Positions 22,850-27,049 of a DNA stretch of 27,049 bases are shown here, piece by piece (the stretch's first letter is position 1; each line of letters begins with the position of its first letter). This stretch comes from JAICIG01 sp035532215 (GTDB lineage: Bacteria; Planctomycetota; Planctomycetia; Pirellulales; JAICIG01). The DNA lies in NCBI GenBank assembly GCA_035532215.1, contig DATKRK010000385.1, positions 1 to 27,049 of the forward strand, in the 5' to 3' direction. Position numbers and translations under genes: made by a program. A model generated the notes under the pieces. That model was not told the origin of the DNA, did no database searches, and saw only the letters and a list, made by a program, of their open reading frames with translations.

Positions 22850-23509
22850 TCAAGCCTTCACCGCCTTCGCGGCTTCGGCGTGCGCGAAGGTCCGCAAAAC
22901 CTCGACGACGTCTTCGTCTTCGACTTGCCTGAAATCTTCGTAGAACTGCCCGATCGCCCAGAAGAATCTCGGCGCCAGCAGGCAAACGACCTCATCGCAC
23001 CATTGGCGCACGGCGACCAGCCTTTCGGGCGAGGCGACCGGTACGGCGACGATCGTTTCGTATGGGTTTTGAGCCTTGACCATTTGCAAGGCGGCGATCA
23101 TGGTCGAGCCGGTCGCGATGCCGTCGTCGGTGACGAGCACCGAGCGACCTTCGATGGGTTCCTGCGGTTTGACTGCGCGAAACAGCTCCTTTCGCCGGGC
23201 GATCTCGCCGAGCTGCCGGCGTCGCTCGCCGGTCAGGTACTCCTCGGTCACTCCCAACACTTCATCGGCGCGATGATTCAAGTAGATTTCGCCGGCCTCG
23301 GACAACGCCCCGATGGCCAGCTCCGACTGCTCAGGCGCTCGCAGCTTGCGGGCCAGCACCACGTCGAGATCGGCGCCTAGCTCGCGCGCCAGGACGGCCC
23401 CTGTGACGACGCCCCCGCGCGGAATTGCCAGCACCAGCAGGTTGCGGAATTTCCGACCCTTGAGCTTTTTGGCCAACTGCCGAGCCGCATCGGTTCGATC
23501 TTGAAACAT
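22850..23509 (-). CDS. Phosphoribosyltransferase-domain protein
   Basis: 219 residues from the ATG at 23509, preceded by GGGAGG about 8 nt upstream; an in-frame start at 23527 is rejected for that reason. It is a type I phosphoribosyltransferase fold with the PRPP-binding signature SVLVTDDGIATGSTM (123-137), plus LAIPRGGVVTGAVLA (28-42) and DVVLARKLRAPEQSELAIGA (49-68). The RKLRxPxxxELAIGA pattern marks a subfamily of unassigned substrate, distinct from classical purine or pyrimidine enzymes. As I recall, relatives occur in stress or dormancy clusters, for example in Mycobacterium. It is convergent with scpB (45-bp gap) and divergent from the PRPP-synthetase-like gene, which would make its co-substrate. 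Confidence 0.88.
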   Translation of the reverse strand: MFQDRTDAARQLAKKLKGRKFRNLLVLAIPRGGVVTGAVLARELGADLDVVLARKLRAPEQSELAIGALSEAGEIYLNHRADEVLGVTEEYLTGERRRQLGEIARRKELFRAVKPQEPIEGRSVLVTDDGIATGSTMIAALQMVKAQNPYETIVAVPVASPERLVAVRQWCDEVVCLLAPRFFWAIGQFYEDFRQVEDEDVVEVLRTFAHAEAAKAVKA

Positions 23510-23843
23510 CGGAAAGCCTCCCGTCAAACGAACCCCAAAGCCGAAACGCCGCCGCCTCTGCCCTCTTCAGAGACAATGGAGCAGAAAATCTCGTGCCAAA
23601 TTCACCATTGAAACGGTTCGCGTTTTGCACGGGTGGGTTCGACGGCGCGCCGGAGACGAAGAAACGATGCACTGTTCGGAGCTCTGCAGCCGCCCCGCTC
23701 GTCAATGCCCAGGAAAAACCGCAACTTGCGAGCGTGCCAGACTGGGACGCGACCGCGCGAATACGCTCAGGTAAAATCAACACGCGACGGCGACCGATCG
23801 CAGAAGCGCCGCCCGAAAGAGTTGAGATCAGGAGCAGGATGAC
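23510..23843. other. 334-bp divergent promoter region
   Basis: It lies between the phosphoribosyltransferase (minus) and the PRPP-synthetase-like gene (plus). I see no gene, repeat or convincing -35/-10 pair. The only features are the ribosome sites at its two ends (GGGAGG for the minus gene, AGGAG at 23830-23834 for the plus gene). Confidence 0.45.
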
Positions 23844-24782
23844 ATGACGGTCCCCTACGATCCCTCAATCAAATTGATCTCCGGCGATGCACATCGGATA
23901 CTGGCCGAGGACCTGGCCCGCGAGTTGGGCGTTCCCTTGGAGCCGGCAGAGATTGCCGCCTTCGCCGATGGCGAATCGCGGGTGTTGCTCGCCTCCGACC
24001 TGCGCGGCGCCGACGTCTACATTCTGCAACCCACCTCTCCGCCGGTGAACGACCGGCTGATGAACTTGGCGCTCTTGATCGACGCCGCTCGGGCGGCCGG
24101 CGCGGCGCGAGTCACGGCGCTCGTCCCTTATTTCGGATACGCCCGCCAGGAGCAACGCGGACGGGCGGGCGAGCCGCGTTCGGCGCAGGTCGCGGCGAGA
24201 CTGTTGGCTTCCGTGGGACTCGACAGGCTGGCGACTTTGGACTTACACGCGCCGGCGTTGGAAAGCGCCTTCCCGATGCCGGCGACGTTGCTTGGCTGCG
24301 AAGAATTATTCCTCCCCGCGGTCAAGAGTTGGGGCGTTGAAGACCTGGCGGTCGTCTCACCCGACGCCGGTGGGATGAAGCGCGCGCAGCGCTTCGCCGG
24401 CAAACTGAATGCGGGGCTGGCCGTCGTCGCCAAGGATCGGCCGCGACCCGACCAGGCGGCGGCGTTGCAGGTGTTAGGCGACGTGCGCAACCGGGCCTGC
24501 TTGATCGTCGACGACATGGCCAGCACGGGCCGGACCATGGCCGCCGCCGCGGAAGCGCTCCGCCGGGCCGGCGCGCGCGAGGTTCACGCCATTTTCACGC
24601 ACGCCGTGATGAGCGCCGAAGCCTTGCAGCGCCTGCTCGACGCTCCGCTCGGGCGAATCGTAACCTCCGATTCGATTCCCGTGGCGCCGCATCCTCGGCT
24701 GCAGATCGTGCGCACCGCGCCTTTGCTGGCCAAGACGGTGCGTTATCTCCGCGGTGAAATGCCGGCCGCGCCGCAGACGTGA
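23844..24782 (+). CDS. Ribose-phosphate pyrophosphokinase-like protein (variant Prs)
   Basis: 312 residues; ATG at 23844 with AGGAG about 9 nt upstream. Prs makes PRPP from ribose-5-phosphate and ATP. Matches run throughout: FADGESRVLL, QPTSPPVNDRLMNLALLIDA, VPYFGYARQEQRGR (loop), TLDLHAP (His135), VSPDAGGMKRAQRFA, KDRPRPDQ (catalytic Lys197 and Arg199) and CLIVDDMASTGRTM. The last motif differs from the usual VDDMIDTGGTL: the Asp of the ribose-5-phosphate loop is Ser227 and the second Gly is Arg230. Catalysis is probably retained, but sugar-phosphate binding or regulation may differ. It is more likely a paralogue than the housekeeping enzyme. It pairs divergently with a phosphoribosyltransferase, which suggests dedicated PRPP supply. 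Confidence 0.88.
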   Translation: MTVPYDPSIKLISGDAHRILAEDLARELGVPLEPAEIAAFADGESRVLLASDLRGADVYILQPTSPPVNDRLMNLALLIDAARAAGAARVTALVPYFGYARQEQRGRAGEPRSAQVAARLLASVGLDRLATLDLHAPALESAFPMPATLLGCEELFLPAVKSWGVEDLAVVSPDAGGMKRAQRFAGKLNAGLAVVAKDRPRPDQAAALQVLGDVRNRACLIVDDMASTGRTMAAAAEALRRAGAREVHAIFTHAVMSAEALQRLLDAPLGRIVTSDSIPVAPHPRLQIVRTAPLLAKTVRYLRGEMPAAPQT

Positions 24783-24818
24783 TCCTGTGGCGGATTAAGA
24801 ACGAGACAGTTGTTGATC

Positions 24819-24871
24819 GTGGGGCGGCCTTCCAGGCCGCCGGCAATTGACGGCCTGGAAGGCCGCCCCAC
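24819..24871. terminator. Inverted repeat, possible bidirectional terminator
   Basis: The arms at 24819-24839 and 24851-24871 are perfect 21-bp inverses with an 11-bp loop. Each arm contains CGGCCT-TCC-AGGCCG. It lies between convergent genes (prs-like and sigma factor), a typical place for a two-way terminator, but no T-run follows. A half copy is at 5023-5043, so it is also a dispersed repeat. Confidence 0.7.
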
Positions 24872-24897
24872 AGCGCCGCGCCGATGAGTCATGCTCG

Positions 24898-26451
24898 TCA
24901 ATCCAAGAATCGTGCCAGTTCCGCTCCGGCGAGCTGTTGGAGCTTGCCGAATGCGCGCATCTCGAGTTGGCGAATGCGTTCGCGGCTGACGCGAAAGACT
25001 TGGGCCGCTTCGGCCAGGGTATAGCAATAGCCATCGCCCAGCCCGTAGCGAAGCCTGAGGACTTCTCGCTCGCGGTAACTCAACGTTTCCAGCAGTTCGC
25101 CGACCCTGCCGTGGAGCAGGGCCAGATGCGCATCGAGGGCAGGTTCCGGAGATCGCTGGTCGGAAAGATCGTCGAGCAATCGCCGCTCTTCGTCGAAGTT
25201 TTTCGGTTCGTCGAGGCTGTACAGGCTGCGAGCCGACTCGAGCGATCGTTGCACCTGCTCGACGGTCATATCCGCCGCGGCGGCCACTTCCTCGGTCGTC
25301 GGCTGCCGTTTCAGTTCCTGCCATAATTGCCCGCTGGCGCGACGCACCTGGGCTTGCGCACGGATCGGTCCGCTGGGAACGCGGACGAGCCGGCTTTGCT
25401 CGGTCACGGCGCGACCGATCGCCTGCCGGATCCACCAGGTGGCGTAAGTGCAGAACTTAAGGCCGCGGCGCACCTCGAATTTTTCGACGGCCCGCATCAA
25501 TCCGCCGTTTCCCTCCTGGATCAAGTCCTGGAAGCTCATGCCGCGATTGCGATATTTCTTGGCGATCGAAATCACCAACCGCAGGTTGCCTTCCGACAGC
25601 CGCCGCTTGGCAAGCTGGTATTGAGCGTAGAACTCTTGCAGCCGGCGGACTCGCGAGCGCAATCCAGCGGGCGACTGCTGGACGGCGCGCAAGATGCGGC
25701 GCCGTTCTCGCACGAGCTTCCGCAGTTCGGCGTTCGATTCGCCCGCCTCCCGCCGGCGCTTGATTTCAGTCTTCAGTCGTTCGGCTCGCTCGGCGACTTT
25801 TTGCAGACGCTCGAATTGGCGTTCCAGACGCGGCAACCGCAGGCCGAGTTCTTCCACCAATCGGACTGCTCGCCGCCGCCGCGCGACCAGCCGCCGCCAG
25901 GCCTTTTGACGCTGGGAAATACGCTGCGATCGATTCGCAGCAATGCGGTAATCCTCCCGAATGCGCTCCAAAAGCGCGGCGAGCGTTCTCAGATGGTGCG
26001 GCAGCCGACCGAGGATCTGACTTTTCTCCAGACGGTCGCTGACGGCGACTTGCACGGTGCGGTCGAAGGCCAATTCTCCGCAGTGGACCTTCTCGAGCGT
26101 GGCGACCGCCGAACGCAGAACAAAACCGCACTCCAACAGGTTTCGCCGAAAGCGCCGCCGCGCGACTTCCACCTGTCGGGCCAAGGCGACTTCCTGTTTT
26201 CTCGTCAGCAGCGGGAGCTTGCCGATTTGATCGAGGTAGACGGCCAAGGCGTCGTCGAACCAGCCGCCGGCGGCAGCCGCGCCGACGGCCCTCTCGGTTC
26301 TGCCCGAGTCGACTTCGCCCAGATGACGCTCTTCGTTAAAACCGGCCTGCTCGTCCGGCGCTTCCAGGTCGTCCGCCAGCGCGTTCAGTTCGGGCTCGGC
26401 GACAACCTCGTCGTCTTGTTCTGAAAGTAGTTCGTAATAAGTGGTATTCAT
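24898..26451 (-). CDS. RpoD-family sigma-70 factor with long basic insertion
   Basis: 517 residues; ATG at 26451, with a poor ribosome site. Region 1.2 is at 66-97 (LAVYLDQIGKLPLLTRKQEV). Region 2 is at 286-357 (GNLRLVISIAKKYRNRGMSF, QDLIQEGNGGLMRAVEKFEV, RRGLKFCTYATWWIRQAIGR), region 3 at about 362-437, and region 4 at 451-508, with helix-turn-helix TLAEAAQVFRVSRERIRQLE. Region 1.1 is not recognisable; the first 60 residues are acidic. Between regions 1.2 and 2 lie some 170 residues of Arg/Glu/Leu-rich helix (about 100-280), far longer than in RpoS and unlike the acidic non-conserved region of E. coli RpoD. GNGGLM replaces the usual GNIGLM. It is probably an alternative group 1/2 sigma factor, possibly stress-related given its neighbours. 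Confidence 0.9.
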   Translation of the reverse strand: MNTTYYELLSEQDDEVVAEPELNALADDLEAPDEQAGFNEERHLGEVDSGRTERAVGAAAAGGWFDDALAVYLDQIGKLPLLTRKQEVALARQVEVARRRFRRNLLECGFVLRSAVATLEKVHCGELAFDRTVQVAVSDRLEKSQILGRLPHHLRTLAALLERIREDYRIAANRSQRISQRQKAWRRLVARRRRAVRLVEELGLRLPRLERQFERLQKVAERAERLKTEIKRRREAGESNAELRKLVRERRRILRAVQQSPAGLRSRVRRLQEFYAQYQLAKRRLSEGNLRLVISIAKKYRNRGMSFQDLIQEGNGGLMRAVEKFEVRRGLKFCTYATWWIRQAIGRAVTEQSRLVRVPSGPIRAQAQVRRASGQLWQELKRQPTTEEVAAAADMTVEQVQRSLESARSLYSLDEPKNFDEERRLLDDLSDQRSPEPALDAHLALLHGRVGELLETLSYREREVLRLRYGLGDGYCYTLAEAAQVFRVSRERIRQLEMRAFGKLQQLAGAELARFLD

Positions 26452-26508
26452 GGAATGCTTGGCGGCTTGGAAATAATCCGTCCCGCGCGAGCCGCGCAGC
26501 GGGGCAAA

Positions 26509-26537
26509 AGTTTACGAGGCAGGCTGAAATACGGCAA
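26509..26537 (-). promoter_or_regulatory. Possible promoter for the sigma-factor gene
   Basis: Read on the minus strand: TTGCCG (26537-26532), a 17-bp spacer, then TAAACT (26514-26509). Four of six bases match consensus in each box. The predicted start near 26502 gives a leader of about 50 nt. Confidence 0.3.
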
Positions 26538-26849
26538 ACGGCGCCCTCGCGGGAGGCTTTTTCACTTACCCCGGCTCTGCATCGCCAGGCGGGCGCATCG
26601 TCAGAACCCGCCTCGAATCGCCGTAGAAAGGATGGCTCGATTACATTCTACGCGCGGCCGCCCATGCGGTCCACGGCGGCCACCCCAGGGGACAGAACTC
26701 CACTTTCGTCCGCATAGAACGCGCCGGCGCTCGAGAATCACGGAAATGCAGGCTTTGTCCGAGGTTACAAGACGGCTCGCCAAACGCCGGCAGATGCGCA
26801 AGCTATCTTTCAGCCGCGAGATGCCGGTTGCCACGGTCAGGGGCGGTTG

Positions 26850-26873
26850 GCGGCATCGCCTAGGCGATGCCGC
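26850..26873. repeat. 24-bp perfect palindrome
   Basis: GCGGCATCGCC-TAGGCGATGCCGC reads the same on both strands with no loop. A perfect, spacer-less palindrome of this size could be a dimeric protein-binding site or a small dispersed repeat. No T-run follows. Confidence 0.75.
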
Positions 26874-26967
26874 AGCGACCTGGGCCTTCGCCCTCGTTGT
26901 TCTACACAAGTCAGACGCCAGCACCTCGACCGTTGCGAGAGGGCGTGGATGCTGCATTTTTACGTAG

Positions 26968-26987
26968 CCCAGGCATTTATGTCTGGG
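26968..26987. repeat. CCCAGGCAT hairpin
   Basis: CCCAGGCAT, TT, ATGTCTGGG forms a 9-bp stem with one G/T wobble. It follows a TTTTTACGTAG stretch. I recall similar hairpins scattered between genes in planctomycete genomes. Confidence 0.55.
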
Positions 26988-27049
26988 ATCCGCAAACCGT
27001 TTCAGTCCCGCCCCCGATTGGCGCCTCGCGGCCGCCATCGGCGGCCGCG

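Larger units (their letters stand above)
26452..27049. other. 598-bp stretch without a recognisable gene
   Basis: Open frames exist on both strands (plus 26455-26967, minus 26601-27038), but both are rich in Arg, Pro and Cys, lack ribosome sites and match no family I know. The stretch holds the sigma-factor promoter, two palindromes (26850-26873 and 26968-26987) and, at the window edge, a GC-rich run (CGCGGCCGCC, CGGCGGCCGCG). It may be degenerate DNA. Confidence 0.5.

Noticed and set aside
26455..27038. Two overlapping open frames (plus 170 residues, minus 145 residues)
   Set aside because: Neither has a ribosome site, sensible composition or a recognised motif, and they contain palindromic repeats; reported as a gene-free stretch.

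Overview
The window looks like chromosomal DNA from a GC-rich planctomycete, probably of the Pirellulales/Gemmatales type. The clearest markers are a PSCyt1-PSCyt2-PSD1 cytochrome protein in tandem with a Tat-exported DUF1501 protein, a second DUF1501 gene, a planctomycete-style short lipoprotein and a remnant of a planctomycete-type leucine-rich-repeat protein. Gene-to-gene spacing is loose. Many gaps hold nested-palindrome repeats. No rRNA, tRNA, CRISPR array, transposase or phage gene was seen.

Layout. 1-1145: the tail of an unidentified plus-strand gene, a small two-helix membrane protein and a lipoprotein. 1414-4971: an exported 1185-residue CHAT-like protein whose catalytic dyad appears lost. 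4972-5377: scrap DNA made of a partial repeat, a DUF1501 gene fragment, an LRR fragment and an inverted repeat. 5378-11945: a minus-strand operon (cytochrome protein with a carbohydrate-binding-like insert, then DUF1501), with another DUF1501 gene divergent from it. 11946-12494: repeats and a GxxExxY pseudogene broken by an exact 11-bp tandem duplication. 12495-13049: pyruvoyl-dependent arginine decarboxylase. 13359-16956: a two-gene unit of a large protein with a DUF47/PhoU-like C-terminus and a pyruvate-phosphate-dikinase homologue that stops cleanly after its phosphohistidine domain. 17133-18637: two divergent universal stress proteins. 18743-22804: a tightly packed B12 operon (cobalamin-binding mutase subunit, MeaB GTPase, mutase catalytic subunit, ScpB-type methylmalonyl-CoA decarboxylase). 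22850-24782: a divergent phosphoribosyltransferase and variant PRPP-synthetase pair. 24898-26451: a primary-type sigma factor with a long basic insertion. 26452-27049: no recognisable gene.

How the genes may work together. The right half (13.4-24.8 kb) reads like an energy-limitation or anoxia island. It has universal stress proteins, PRPP metabolism, a PPDK-like phosphotransfer protein with a PhoU-like partner, and a succinyl-CoA to methylmalonyl-CoA to propionyl-CoA module like the E. coli Sbm pathway. That grouping is inferred from gene families and proximity, not proven. The most novel candidates are the DUF47-like/half-PPDK pair, the CHAT-like protein without its dyad, and the divergent PRTase/Prs-variant pair.
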